From assembly GCA_019637295.1 (NCBI GenBank), contig JAHBVX010000015.1, forward strand, positions 1 through 64,000: 64,000 nt of DNA, written 5' to 3'. Position 1 is the stretch's first letter. The number at the start of each line of letters is the position of its first letter. A model generated the notes under the pieces. That model worked only from the letters and a program-made list of their open reading frames with translations, did not search any database and had not been told where the DNA came from. The translations under genes and the position numbers were made by a program. Of this stretch, positions 17,726 through 26,781 are shown piece after piece. The stretch comes from Polyangiaceae bacterium. Its GTDB lineage: Bacteria; Myxococcota_A; Polyangia; Polyangiales; Polyangiaceae.

Positions 17726-18760
17726 ATGATGGCGCCCGTGGTCGCTGCGAACGTCTGCCCGTGGTGCGGCGCGCCGGGTCCCGTGACGCCGCCGCTGACG
17801 TGTGGTTACTGCGGGTACCGCTTCAGCCTGGAGGAGGCGCGTGCGGCGCTGGCGGACGGCCTCCCCGCGTTCGCCGCGCAGCCCGTGGAGCAGGTGACCG
17901 AGCGGCTGCGAGCCCACGTGGGGGACTGCCCGTACGTGCTGTTCGACCCCACCATCCCAGCGCGCAAGCTGCGGAACGTGCGCGAGGTACACGCCGCGCA
18001 CCTTCCGGAGCACGAGCCCATCTCGGCCATCTTCGACCACACCGCCTTCGGCAGCGCGAAGGACGGCGTGGTGGTGACGCCCAACCGGCTGTGCTTCAAA
18101 GAGATGTTTCGTCCCCCGCGCATGCTGCCGTGGCGGTCCCTGGAGCCCGAGCAGCTGCGCGAGGTGGACGGCTGCAACCTCGAGCTCTTGGGCGCGCGGC
18201 TCTACACCGGCGGCCAGCGCGGCCTGGCCCCCAAGGTGCTGCGGTTCGTACTGGAGATGGCCCACGCCGCACACCTGGGCGCAGGCGCCGACCGACCGCG
18301 AGACTTCCACGCCGCACGCGACTTCGTGTTCGTCTGGGGCGACGACGCCGTGCTGTCCACGCTGCGCCGCCACGTGGGCTTTGGTAGCGACTACGTCCAC
18401 TATGCGCCGTCCATCCCCCAGCGAATGCTGGAGAGCGTCCGTCGCACGTACGGCGACGCCCTCGCTCCCGACGAGCGCGTGTTGCTACTCGCGGACGCGA
18501 CGGTCATGGGTTCCGGTGTCAATGGGGTGGTCGTCACCGCGCGGGCCATCTATCGCAACGGCATCGGCCAGACCCCGGCCCGGATGGCGTGGCGCGATCT
18601 CGAGCCGAACCAGGTGAAGCTGGATGGCAAGCGGCTGCTCCTCGGCGAGGTGCTGCTGGATGAGCCGAGCGCGGTCATCCCCAAGCTGGCCTGCGCCGTC
18701 GAGGAGCTGCTGCCCCTGCACGCCAACGCGCTCGCCGCGGCACGGCGAGAGCGCTCGTAG
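17726..18760 (+). CDS. Zinc-ribbon protein with two bacterial PH-like domains
   Basis: The 344-residue protein starts with a zinc ribbon (CPWCGAPG then CGYCGYRF). Two similar domains follow, the first at about 75-180 (ISAIFDHTAFGSAKDGVVVT, LPWRSLEPEQL) and the second at about 230-325 (LLLADATVMGSGVNGVVVTA, MAWRDLEPNQV). The repeated G-x-x-G-V-V-V-T and W-R-x-L-E-P words indicate tandem bPH-like domains, which often mediate protein or membrane contacts. It lies 33 bases after the preceding gene. The precise role is unknown. A GTG at 17738 is an alternative start. Confidence 0.72.
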   Translation: MMAPVVAANVCPWCGAPGPVTPPLTCGYCGYRFSLEEARAALADGLPAFAAQPVEQVTERLRAHVGDCPYVLFDPTIPARKLRNVREVHAAHLPEHEPISAIFDHTAFGSAKDGVVVTPNRLCFKEMFRPPRMLPWRSLEPEQLREVDGCNLELLGARLYTGGQRGLAPKVLRFVLEMAHAAHLGAGADRPRDFHAARDFVFVWGDDAVLSTLRRHVGFGSDYVHYAPSIPQRMLESVRRTYGDALAPDERVLLLADATVMGSGVNGVVVTARAIYRNGIGQTPARMAWRDLEPNQVKLDGKRLLLGEVLLDEPSAVIPKLACAVEELLPLHANALAAARRERS

Positions 18761-18875
18761 GGACCGTCGCCGGCGACCTCGGAGCGCTGAACGCGGGCTG
18801 GCCACCGCCGTGGTGCACCCACCGCTTCCGCGACGCATCAACAAAAGTCGTCCCATCCTGGTATATGTCCGGGTG

Positions 18876-20285
18876 ATGGGTCGACCCGGAAGTCCGACGC
18901 TCACCGAGACGGCGCTCGGCGACGACGTGGTCGGGCTCGGCGACGCGACCGCGCTGGCGCCGAGTGGGCCCTATCTCGTCGTGTTCGAGGCGACCCGCAC
19001 GCGGGTGTTCGTGCTGCCGGAGCGCGGCGAGGTCGTCATTGGGCGCGGTGACGACGCGGCGCTCCGGGTGGACGACCGGCGCGCGTCGCGCGCGCATCTT
19101 CGCATCGCGGTGAACGACGACGGCATCACGGCCACGGACCTGGGCAGCCACAACGGCACTCGACTGAATGGCCGCCGGCTGACCGCGGACACGCCGCTCT
19201 GCTCCGGGGACGTGCTCGAGATCGGCAGCACCGCGCTGGCGCTCCACGCGCCGCGCAGGTCGGCCGCCGCCACGGATGGTCCCGGTCCGGCTCCGGAGTA
19301 TCTGAACCTGGGCGACGCTAGCGTGGTGGTGGCGGATCCGGCCATGCTGAGGGCGTACGTGCTCTTGGAGCGCCTGGCTGCCTCCGAGCTGCCCGTGCTC
19401 ATCTACGGGGAGACGGGCACGGGCAAGGAGCTCGCGGCGCGGGCGGTGCACCACTTCTCGCCGCGCAGAGAGCGGCCGCTGCTCACGTTGAACTGCGCCG
19501 CTTTCGCCGAGTCGCTGGTGGAGAGCGAGCTGTTCGGGCACGAGCGAGGCGCGTTCACCGGCGCCACGCAGCAGAAGCCGGGGCTGCTCGAGGCCGCCTC
19601 CGGCGGCACGTTGATCCTCGACGAGATCGCCGAGCTGCCCCAGCCCACGCAGGCCAAGCTGCTGCGCGCGCTGGGCTCGAAGAAGGTGCTTCGGCTCGGC
19701 GACGTGCGCGAGCGGGACATCGACGTGCGCATCGTGGCCTGTACGCACCGCGCGCTGGAGCACGAGGTGCGAGCCGGGCGGTTTCGTCGCGACCTCTACT
19801 TTCGCCTCAACGGCGCGTGCGTGTGGCTGCCGCCGCTCCGGCATCGTCCGGCCGAGCTGCGGCTGCTCGCGCACAGTCTGCTGAGCCGCGCCTGCGAACG
19901 GCTGTCTCGTCCCGGCAAGACGCTCTCGCCGGGCGCTCTCGAGGTGCTCGGCGAGCACGAGTTCCCCGGCAACGTGCGGGAGCTGGAGCACTTGATGGAG
20001 TTCTGCGCGGCGGCCTACGACGACGACCTGATCGAGCCGTGGCACCTGTCGGATCGCCTGTCCGCCGCGGTGGGCCCCGAGGCAACAGAGCTCGCCGACG
20101 AGGCGAAGCGTCCGCCGCTGGCGGAGGAGCTGCGCGGCTTGGAGCGACAACGCATGGTGGACGCCCTCGAGCAGACCGGTGGCAACAAGAAGCGCGCAGC
20201 GGAGCTGCTCGGCATGCCGCTTCGCACGTTCACCCACAAGCTAGGGCAGTACGGCCTCGTCTCGCGCAGCGGCCGCGGGACGTAG
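18876..20285 (+). CDS. FHA-domain sigma54-dependent transcriptional activator
   Basis: The 469-residue regulator has an FHA domain at about 45-125 (VVIGRGDDAALRVDDRRASRAH, then GSHNGTRLNG), which binds phosphothreonine. The AAA+ sigma54-activator domain at about 155-385 carries Walker A GETGTGKE and the sigma54-contact loop GAFTGA. A Fis-type helix-turn-helix at the end reads NKKRAAELLGMPLRTFTHKL. FHA-type activators are usually paired with Ser/Thr kinases, and the kinase at 21619 is a natural candidate. The start was put at ATG 18876 (GTG 18873 possible). A collapsed second copy of this gene's ends lies at 21519-21617. Confidence 0.93.
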   Translation: MGRPGSPTLTETALGDDVVGLGDATALAPSGPYLVVFEATRTRVFVLPERGEVVIGRGDDAALRVDDRRASRAHLRIAVNDDGITATDLGSHNGTRLNGRRLTADTPLCSGDVLEIGSTALALHAPRRSAAATDGPGPAPEYLNLGDASVVVADPAMLRAYVLLERLAASELPVLIYGETGTGKELAARAVHHFSPRRERPLLTLNCAAFAESLVESELFGHERGAFTGATQQKPGLLEAASGGTLILDEIAELPQPTQAKLLRALGSKKVLRLGDVRERDIDVRIVACTHRALEHEVRAGRFRRDLYFRLNGACVWLPPLRHRPAELRLLAHSLLSRACERLSRPGKTLSPGALEVLGEHEFPGNVRELEHLMEFCAAAYDDDLIEPWHLSDRLSAAVGPEATELADEAKRPPLAEELRGLERQRMVDALEQTGGNKKRAAELLGMPLRTFTHKLGQYGLVSRSGRGT

Positions 20286-20496
20286 CCGGAGGATGGCTTC
20301 GAGGCCAAGCAGTGGCATCTCGACTCGACGGCAGCGACTCGGGCGACGTTCTACGACTCCTGGCGGCGCGCCGACCATGGCAGAGCCTCCTCGACGCCCG
20401 CTCAGGAGGACGACATCCAGCGCTGCATCCACTGTTGCCGTTGAGCGAGCGCCGCCGTGTTGCTCGCGGGGCGTTCCGCGAGCTATGCTGCCCGCG

Positions 20497-20688
20497 ATGA
20501 GAACGATTCGCGTCGTTCGAGGTCACGAGGCGGTACAGGAGCTGGACCTCGCCGAGCGGGCTGCCATGACCAAAGAGGAGCGTCTGCGGCTCGGTGCCCA
20601 GCTTCATGCGTTCTGGGTGCGCAACTACTTCCCCAATGCTACCCGACTGGATCGATCTGTGCAGACTGTTCGATGCGCATCACGTTGA
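20497..20688 (+). CDS. Small companion protein of a nucleotidyltransferase
   Basis: The 63-residue protein (MRTIRVVRGHEAVQELDLAE, later LGAQLHAFWVRNYFPNA) overlaps the nucleotidyltransferase gene by 53 bases in another frame. I do not recognise the family. The tight overlap suggests a two-gene module of the toxin-antitoxin or guard type often formed by MNT-fold nucleotidyltransferases with small helical partners; this is inference. Between 20286 and 20496 I see no gene. Confidence 0.6.
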   Translation: MRTIRVVRGHEAVQELDLAERAAMTKEERLRLGAQLHAFWVRNYFPNATRLDRSVQTVRCASR

Positions 20689-21097
20689 CTACCTGCTAGT
20701 CGGCGGGCAGGCAGTGATCGCGCACGGCTACCCGCGTTTGACGAAGGACTTCGATCTCTGGGTCCGTGCCACGGTGGCCAATGGCGCGCGTATTCTGGAT
20801 GCACTGTCCGCGTTTGGGACACCGTTGACCAATCTTTCGGCCGACCAGTTCACGAATCCAAGCACGATCATCATGCTGGGTCGGGACCCGTTTCGTGTGG
20901 ACTTGCTGACCGACATTCCGGGCGTCGACTTCGTGACGGCTTGGTCGCGCCGCACCTCGGTGACCCTCGAGGGGCTCGAAGTGCCGCTCATATCCTTGGA
21001 AGACCTGATCCAGAACAAACGTGCCGTCGGGCGCCTTCAGGACCTGGCAGACGTCGAGGCATTGGAGAAGGTCGCAGCCGCGGGCTCTCGGACCTGA
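20636..21097 (+). CDS. MNT-fold nucleotidyltransferase (DUF6036-like)
   Basis: The 153-residue protein has the minimal nucleotidyltransferase signature YLLVGGQAVIAHGYPRLTKDFDLWV: a GG pair followed about 15 residues later by D-x-D, which binds metal and NTP. The later LISLEDLIQNKRAVGR-QDLADVE is the conserved C-terminal motif of this family (K-x-x-x-x-R-x-x-D-x-x-D). Such proteins belong to AbiEii/DUF6036-type modules, some of which are toxins or tRNA modifiers. The start was set at ATG 20636, just before the conserved helix. A broken relative lies at 25228-25332. Confidence 0.8.
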   Translation: MLPDWIDLCRLFDAHHVDYLLVGGQAVIAHGYPRLTKDFDLWVRATVANGARILDALSAFGTPLTNLSADQFTNPSTIIMLGRDPFRVDLLTDIPGVDFVTAWSRRTSVTLEGLEVPLISLEDLIQNKRAVGRLQDLADVEALEKVAAAGSRT

Positions 21098-21285
21098 GGC
21101 AGCAAGACTCGCCTACGGCCTGCGCGCACAAGGCGCGCTGCAGGACGCCCCGCCGTCGAGGCCGACGCCATGAGACGTGTGCTGAAGGGCCTACGCGCCG
21201 AAGTCCGCCATCGTCACGCCATGAAAGCCGCAGAAGTGATCAATCATCACCCCCCGCCCTGAAGGCGGATGCTCTGCATCAAGAT

Positions 21286-21410
21286 GGGCATCTGAGCGTT
21301 GCGTGATGGTGCGATGGATCGCGAGCAGCGTGAAGACGATGCGGCGCAAGATGGCGGCCACGAGCATTCCCCGCGGGTGCCCGGCGATCCAAGGGTGGTC
21401 ATCCTCGCGA
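21286..21410 (-). pseudogene. ISAs1-type transposase C-terminal fragment
   Basis: The minus strand reads EDDHPWIAGHPRGMLVAAIL then RRIVFTLLAIHRTITQRSD. This is nearly identical, in protein and in DNA, to the piece at about 35730-35853 of the transposon further right. Only about 40 codons are left. It marks an old insertion or recombination event just upstream of the kinase gene. Bases 21098-21285 show no other gene. Confidence 0.85.
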
Positions 21411-21548
21411 CGCGCTGGAGGCGATGTCGGCGCTCGGGGACCGGCCCACGCGGCGGCAGCGCGAGGTCGGAGCCGCCCTGGCAGCTGCGGCACGGCAGGC
21501 CCGCGAGGTGATCGACCATCAACAAAGGCCCGCACGCCCTGGTATACC

Positions 21549-21617
21549 ATGCGGGTGATGGGCCGAGACTGGCAGTACGGCCTCGCCTCGCGCAGCGGCC
21601 GCGGGACGCGAGGGTGA
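21549..21617 (+). CDS. 22-codon leader ORF, collapsed FHA-sigma54 regulator
   Basis: The bases 21519-21560 resemble the start region of the regulator gene (18836-18880: shared CATCAACAAA, CCTGGTATA and GGGTGATGGG). The bases 21571-21608 match its last codons (20245-20282) with one mismatch. Both ends are joined in frame, giving a short ORF (MRVMGRDWQYGLASRSGRG and a few more residues) that stops one base before the kinase GTG. It looks like an internally deleted paralogue. Whether it is translated is unknown; if so, it could couple translation into the kinase gene. Confidence 0.65.
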   Translation: MRVMGRDWQYGLASRSGRGTRG

Positions 21618-21618
21618 C

Positions 21619-24600
21619 GTGGGGCGCTTCGACGTGCTGCAGCGGCTCGGCGCGGGCGCGCACGGAGAGGTGCTCGAGGTGTACGACCGGGAGCTGGACG
21701 CGTCCATCGCGCTCAAGCGCCTGACGCGGCTCGGGCCCGCGGGGCTGGTGCGCCTGAAGCACGAGTTTCGCGCGCTGGCGCGCATCCACCACCCGAGCGT
21801 GGTGGAGCTGTACGACCTGGTGGAGTGGAGCGACGACGGCGCGCCCCCCGAGCCGGCCCTGTGCATGCGCCGGGTGGACGGGCGCGACCTCGTGACGGCG
21901 CTGCTCGGCGGGCGCGCACGCACCGGCGCCGAGCTGCCAACCGCGGATCGGGACGCGGAGGTCGACGAGCAGGCGTCGAGCGGCGCCGCGCCGGACTTCG
22001 AGCGCGTGCGCCGCCTGCTGCGCCAGCTGCTCGACGGCGTGAGCGCCATTCATCGCGCGGGCTTCGTCCACGCGGATCTGAAGCCCTCCAACGTGCTGGT
22101 GGACGCCGACGACGCGGTCACGATCGTGGACTTCGGCATCGCGCGCGCCACAGCGGACGCGGACCCCGCGGCCGACCCTGTGGCGGGCACACCCCTGTAC
22201 ATGGCGCCGGAGCTGCTCGCAGGCCCGCCGAGCACGCAATCCGACGCCTACGCCGTCGGCACCATGCTGTTCGAGGTGCTGACGGGACGGCGACCCTTCG
22301 ACGGCGACGCGCGCGAGGTCTGGCGCAAGAAGCACCACCAGGACGCACCCAGCGTGGCCGTGCTCCGCCCCGAGGCGCCCGACGACCTGGTGGAGCTCTG
22401 CCAGCACCTGCTGCAGCGCGATCCCGCCGTGCGCTGGACCATCGAGCGTGCTCGCGAGCAGCTCGGCGTCCCCGTGGAAGCGAGCGAGGAGCCGCTCGCC
22501 GTCTTCGGCCGCGACGAGCTCGTCGCGGAGCTGTCCGAGGAGTTGACGCGCACCGGCGCGAGCGCCGTCGTCCTCGTCGAGGGCCCGAGCGGCATCGGCA
22601 AGACCACCCTGCTAGACCAGATCGTCGCACGCGTCCGCGAGCGCGGCGCCATGGTGGCGTCGGGTCGCTGTCACCTCAGCGAGTCCCTCGCGTACAAGGG
22701 CTTCGATCCGCTCACCGCCACCATCGCGCGCGAACTGCGCACCCGTGGTTGCGACGAGCGAGACGCGGCCCACGCGGCGCGGCTCTTTCCGGCGCTCGCG
22801 GCGCTGGGCGGGCCGGATCCGGACTTCGGTCGCGGCGCCGCGCTGGACGCGCTCCAGGCTCGCAGCTTGGCGCTCGCGGCGCTGCGCAGATTGATTGAGC
22901 GCCTCGCGGAGGCGTCGAACGTGGTGCTCGTGCTCGACGACGCGCAGTGGAGCGACCTCGACAGCGTGGCGGTGTGGCGCGCGCTGGCCGAGCCCGCCAT
23001 CGCCGGCGTGTCGGTGCTCATCGCGCATCGCCAAGAGGACCGCGACGCGCCCGCGCTCCGCGCGCTGCGCGGCGCCCTTGGCCGAGCGAAGCTCGTCGCG
23101 CTCGAGCCCCTCACCGACGACGCCGCGCGCAGCCTGGTTCAGCAGGCGCTCGGGCAGACCGTGAAGGTAGCGACCGTCGAGCGTATCGTGAGGGAGGGAG
23201 CTGGCCATCCGCTGCTGTTGCGTGAGCTCGCGCGGGGGGCTGCGCCGGGCGCCGTGGGCTCGCTCCCCACGCTGGACGCCGCGCTGCGACCCAGGCTGTC
23301 AGTGCTCGGCGGACGCGAGCGGGAACTGCTCACGCTGGTGAGCGTCGCGGGGCGGCCCTGCGAGCGGCGCCTGCTCGCGCGCGCGTTGGGCGAGGGCGCC
23401 ACGCAGGTGATCTCGGCCGCGCGCGGCTTGATGGACGCGAGCCTGCTGCGTGCGGTGGCAGGGGGCGTCGACGCCGTGGACGTGTACCACGATCGCATCC
23501 GCGAGGTGACCCTCGCGGCGCTCGAGCCCCAGGCGCTGTCCGATGTGCACCGGCGCCTGGCCGACGCGCTGAACGGCCTGGGCAGCGTGGAGTACGAGGC
23601 GCGCTTCACGCATGAGGCCGCGGCCGGCCGTTACCTCGACGCCATCGCCTTTGCGCGCATGGCGGCGCGGGAAGCGTCGGAGCGCTTCGCCTTCGATCAC
23701 GCGGTCAGCCTGCTGCGCGCGGCGCTCGCGCTCGATCTCGGGACTCAGGTGGTGCCAGGACTGCGGCTCGATCTGGCCGCGGCGCTGGTCGCCGCCGGTC
23801 GCGGCGCCGAAGCCGCCGACGAGTATCTGGCCGAGGCGGACGCCACCGAGGGTCTCGAACGCCTGGATCTGCAGCGCCGCGCGACGGAGCAACTCTTCGT
23901 GAGCGGCGCGACCGCGCGCGCGCTCGACGCCGCGAGAGTGGTGCTCGTCGCGGTGGGCCTCACGCTGCCTGCGTCGCGCTTCGGCTCGCTGCTGCTCACG
24001 CTGTGGTTGCGCTTGCTGATCGCCCTCTACGGCTACCGCGTTCACCTGCGCGATGCGTCCGAGCTCGGGCCGATGGAGCTGGTGCGCATCGACCTGTGCG
24101 AGACCCTCGCGGGGGGCCTGGGTTTCGTGGACTCGCTGCGCGGCGCGCCCTTCTCTGCCCGCTACACCTGGCTGGCGCTGAGGGCGGGCGAGCCGCGGCG
24201 CCTCGGCCGCGCGCTCGCCCTCGACGGCGCCTACGCCGGCGCCCAGGGCAACCACCGGGAGGCCGATCGCCGGCTCGCGCTCGCCGGGGGCGTCGCCGAG
24301 GGCATCGGTACGCCCGACTCGCTGGCGCCGGTGGTCGGTCTGCGCGCGCTGAGTCAGACCCTGCGCGGCGAGTTCGCGCGCGCGCGGGGCACATACGAGG
24401 AAGCCTTCGCGCTGTACGGCGCCGAAGGCGGCATGGCGTCGACCACCTCCCACTTCGAGATCGACATGCTGCGGCAGTACTACCTGATAACTCAGGTGTA
24501 CCTGGGCGTGCTGCCCGAGCTGCTCGATGCGCTGCCGCGCTCCCTCGCCAGCGCCGCGGACCGCGGCAACCTCGCGCTGGCAGGCGGGCTGCGCGTCGCG

Positions 24601-25224
24601 GATACGTCGCTGTGCTGGCTCGTCCAGGGGCGCGCGGCCGAGCTGCGCGACGAGATCGCCCACGCCCTCGGCTGGTGGTCCCCCGAGCCTACGGTGCTGC
24701 AGCATCTGCTCGCCACCTGCTCGCTGGCGCAGGCGGATCTCTACGAGGGCCGCGCCGAAGACGCCTTCGCGCGGATGAACGCCTTCTACCCCAAGGCGCG
24801 CCACTCGCTGCTGCTGCGCCTCGAGCGCGTGCGCGTGGTCTTCCACGCGGCGCGCGCCCGCGCTTCGGTCGCGCTGCTCGCTGCCGGAGAGGGCGACGCG
24901 CGTCACGCCCTGAGCGTCGCTCGCGACGCCATCGCGCACATCGAGGCTGTGCGCGCGCCCTGGGCGCACGCCGTCGCGCGCCTGGCGCACGGCGGCCTCG
25001 CGTGCGCGCAGCGCGACGAGGAGCGAGCTCGCTTGGCTTTCGAGCGCGCACACCAGGACTTCGAGGCGAAGGGCATGCGCTTGCTGGCGGCCGCTACCGC
25101 CGAGAGGCTCGGCGGGCTGGTCGGGGGCGACGAAGGCGCCGCGTTGCGCGACTCCGCACGCGCATACTTCGAACAGAGCGGCGTGGTGGACCCCCGAGCG
25201 CTCGTGCGCTGTCAAGCGCCGTAA
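21619..25224 (+). CDS. Ser/Thr kinase - AAA ATPase - TPR fusion protein (1201 aa)
   Basis: The protein has three parts. The N-terminal kinase (about 1-285) has loop GAGAHGEV, Lys in IALKRL, HADLKPSNVLV, VDFGIA and TPLYMAPE. The usual HRD reads HAD, so the Arg is lost while the catalytic Asp stays. An NTPase domain (about 295-640) has Walker A EGPSGIGKTTLLD and a Walker B-like VVLVLDDAQW. A long TPR/helical C-terminus runs from about 650 to 1190. This layout matches large myxobacterial kinases with LuxR/MalT-like signalling ATPase modules. The GTG start at 21619 is close to the kinase domain. Cytoplasmic; the partner may be the FHA regulator upstream. Confidence 0.9.
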   Translation: MGRFDVLQRLGAGAHGEVLEVYDRELDASIALKRLTRLGPAGLVRLKHEFRALARIHHPSVVELYDLVEWSDDGAPPEPALCMRRVDGRDLVTALLGGRARTGAELPTADRDAEVDEQASSGAAPDFERVRRLLRQLLDGVSAIHRAGFVHADLKPSNVLVDADDAVTIVDFGIARATADADPAADPVAGTPLYMAPELLAGPPSTQSDAYAVGTMLFEVLTGRRPFDGDAREVWRKKHHQDAPSVAVLRPEAPDDLVELCQHLLQRDPAVRWTIERAREQLGVPVEASEEPLAVFGRDELVAELSEELTRTGASAVVLVEGPSGIGKTTLLDQIVARVRERGAMVASGRCHLSESLAYKGFDPLTATIARELRTRGCDERDAAHAARLFPALAALGGPDPDFGRGAALDALQARSLALAALRRLIERLAEASNVVLVLDDAQWSDLDSVAVWRALAEPAIAGVSVLIAHRQEDRDAPALRALRGALGRAKLVALEPLTDDAARSLVQQALGQTVKVATVERIVREGAGHPLLLRELARGAAPGAVGSLPTLDAALRPRLSVLGGRERELLTLVSVAGRPCERRLLARALGEGATQVISAARGLMDASLLRAVAGGVDAVDVYHDRIREVTLAALEPQALSDVHRRLADALNGLGSVEYEARFTHEAAAGRYLDAIAFARMAAREASERFAFDHAVSLLRAALALDLGTQVVPGLRLDLAAALVAAGRGAEAADEYLAEADATEGLERLDLQRRATEQLFVSGATARALDAARVVLVAVGLTLPASRFGSLLLTLWLRLLIALYGYRVHLRDASELGPMELVRIDLCETLAGGLGFVDSLRGAPFSARYTWLALRAGEPRRLGRALALDGAYAGAQGNHREADRRLALAGGVAEGIGTPDSLAPVVGLRALSQTLRGEFARARGTYEEAFALYGAEGGMASTTSHFEIDMLRQYYLITQVYLGVLPELLDALPRSLASAADRGNLALAGGLRVADTSLCWLVQGRAAELRDEIAHALGWWSPEPTVLQHLLATCSLAQADLYEGRAEDAFARMNAFYPKARHSLLLRLERVRVVFHAARARASVALLAAGEGDARHALSVARDAIAHIEAVRAPWAHAVARLAHGGLACAQRDEERARLAFERAHQDFEAKGMRLLAAATAERLGGLVGGDEGAALRDSARAYFEQSGVVDPRALVRCQAP

Positions 25225-25227
25225 CGT

Positions 25228-25332
25228 GACGCGCCGGCCGCCATGTAGGAAGGCCGCTACCCCTCCCACGATGATGAACGCGCACCCGGCATCAGCGAGG
25301 AGTTCGAGGAGCTTCAGGTAGTCCTGGGGCAT
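25228..25332 (-). pseudogene. N-terminal scrap of a second nucleotidyltransferase
   Basis: The minus strand reads MPQDYLKLLELLADAG then FIIVGGVAAFLHGGRRVT, the typical start of an MNT-type nucleotidyltransferase (GG motif). The frame then runs into the end of the kinase gene, so the D-x-D motif and everything after it are gone. The break lies about four bases beyond the kinase stop codon. It is a relative of the module at 20497-21097. Confidence 0.75.
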
Positions 25333-25501
25333 CTTCCGGATACTGCGCGACCATGGCAGCTTGCATCGTCGCGAGGCCGGTCGCGGCCGCGGTCAGGTTC
25401 GCGAGACGCTCCACGAAGGTGGCGCTGGTGAGCGGCGCGATGGGGCCGCGGTCGGGCGAGACGCCGGTCCAGTCGGTCTCTCGTGAATCCGTCACCGCCA
25501 T
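25292..25501 (-). CDS. Small protein, companion of the broken nucleotidyltransferase
   Basis: The 69-residue protein (MAVTDSRETDWTGVSPDRG, then TFVERLANLTAAATGLATMQ) overlaps the start of the nucleotidyltransferase scrap by 41 bases. That is the same overlapping layout as at 20497/20636, although the two small proteins are not alike. A longer version starting at GTG 25558 would overlap the stop of the next gene on this strand. With its partner destroyed it is probably an orphan. Function unknown. Confidence 0.5.
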   Translation of the reverse strand: MAVTDSRETDWTGVSPDRGPIAPLTSATFVERLANLTAAATGLATMQAAMVAQYPEDAPGLPEAPRTPR

Positions 25502-25554
25502 AGCTTTGGCGCGAGCTGTGGCGGGATCAAGGGACGGTGCGACCCTTGGTCGAG

Positions 25555-26781
25555 TCACTTCAGCCGCATGCGACGGATGACCGTGCCCGACTCGACGATG
25601 AACAGCGAGCTGGTCTGGGCGTGGTAGTGCACGTCTCGCGGCCGGACGATGCCCGCCGCGCCGTAGAGCCCCACCCCGTGCGGGGCGCCAGGGCTGCCGG
25701 CGAGGAGCGTGACCTGACCGGCTTCGAGCTTGCGGACCGTGTCGTTGTCCGTGTCTGCCACGTACACGGTGGCTCCATCCGACGCCATGCCGCGCAGGCG
25801 GTCCAGCTTCGCGATCCCGAAGGGACCGTCGGCGAAGCCCGAGGTGCTCCCGGCGAAGGTGCTGACCACCGACGCAGCGGCGTCCTTTCCCGGGACCAGC
25901 AGTCGGACGCGAGAGTTCTCCGTGTCGGCGACGAGCACGCCTGCATTGACGCCGTGCACGGCTCGCGGCCCGTCGAACCGCGCGATGGCTCCGTTGCCGT
26001 CCATGGAGCCGCTCTGGCCCACGATGCCCGCCAGCGTAGTGACCTCTTTGTTGAGCACGTCGATGCGGCGCACGACGTGAGCCATGGAATCGGCCACGAA
26101 CAGCGAGCCCGCGTGGAGCGTGAGCCAGCGCGGCTCCTGCAACCTGGCGGTGCTGCCGAAGCCGTCCACCGTGGACTTCTGCCCGGCCACACCCGCCAGC
26201 GTGGTGACCGCGTAGCTACCGAGGTCGAGCTCGCGGATGGTCCCGTTCCCCGAGTCCGACAGCCACAGCTTCTGCCCGTTGGTCACCGCGCCGGCGATGG
26301 AGCCGAAGCGCGCCGCTGCGCCCACGCCGTCCGCGCCGCCCGGCTGCTTGCACACCCCAGCCACCGTCTTTACCGTCGCCGTGTTCACGTCGATCTCGCG
26401 CACGCAAGCGTCGCCGCCGCCCACCCACAGCGTGGTGTTCGTGGATGCGAGCTGGGAGAGTTCGTCGAAGCGCGCCGCGGCTCCGACGCCGTCGACGCTG
26501 CCCGTCTGCCCGATGCTACCGGCGAAGATCCCAACGCAGCCGACGTCCACGATCTTGCAGCCGCTGGCGCCGCCCGCGCCGCCGGCGCCGCTACCGCTCG
26601 CGCCCCCACCGGCGCCCGCCACCCCCGCCGTGCCGCCCGCCGGCGCGCCTGCGCTGCCGCCGCTCGCCGCCGCGCCGCCGCCAATACCGCCCGCGCCTCC
26701 CGCGCCCGGATTCGAGGTGAAGTCGTCGCCGCCGCAACCCAGTGCGAGCCCGGAGATGAAAGCCGCGACGACGTACCGCAA
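25555..26781 (-). CDS. NHL-repeat beta-propeller lipoprotein
   Basis: The 408-residue protein has a lipoprotein signal (YVVAAFISGLALGC) and a Gly/Ala linker (residues 22-75). At least five NHL-type blades follow, marked by repeats of the form F-A-G-S-x-G-x-x-x-G-V-G-A-A-A-R-F and L-W-V-x-D-x-x-x-x-x-V-R-x-I-D. The family forms a six-bladed propeller used for protein or ligand contacts. It is exported and lipid-anchored. It is a stand-alone gene, convergent with the kinase/ATPase/TPR gene, and its start at 26781 gives a short, normal signal peptide. Confidence 0.88.
   Translation of the reverse strand: MRYVVAAFISGLALGCGGDDFTSNPGAGGAGGIGGGAAASGGSAGAPAGGTAGVAGAGGGASGSGAGGAGGASGCKIVDVGCVGIFAGSIGQTGSVDGVGAAARFDELSQLASTNTTLWVGGGDACVREIDVNTATVKTVAGVCKQPGGADGVGAAARFGSIAGAVTNGQKLWLSDSGNGTIRELDLGSYAVTTLAGVAGQKSTVDGFGSTARLQEPRWLTLHAGSLFVADSMAHVVRRIDVLNKEVTTLAGIVGQSGSMDGNGAIARFDGPRAVHGVNAGVLVADTENSRVRLLVPGKDAAASVVSTFAGSTSGFADGPFGIAKLDRLRGMASDGATVYVADTDNDTVRKLEAGQVTLLAGSPGAPHGVGLYGAAGIVRPRDVHYHAQTSSLFIVESGTVIRRMRLK

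Noticed and set aside
23299-25332. 677-codon minus-strand frame opposite the kinase-ATPase-TPR gene
   Set aside because: Only its first 35 codons (nucleotidyltransferase start) are meaningful; the rest is a shadow of the plus-strand gene.
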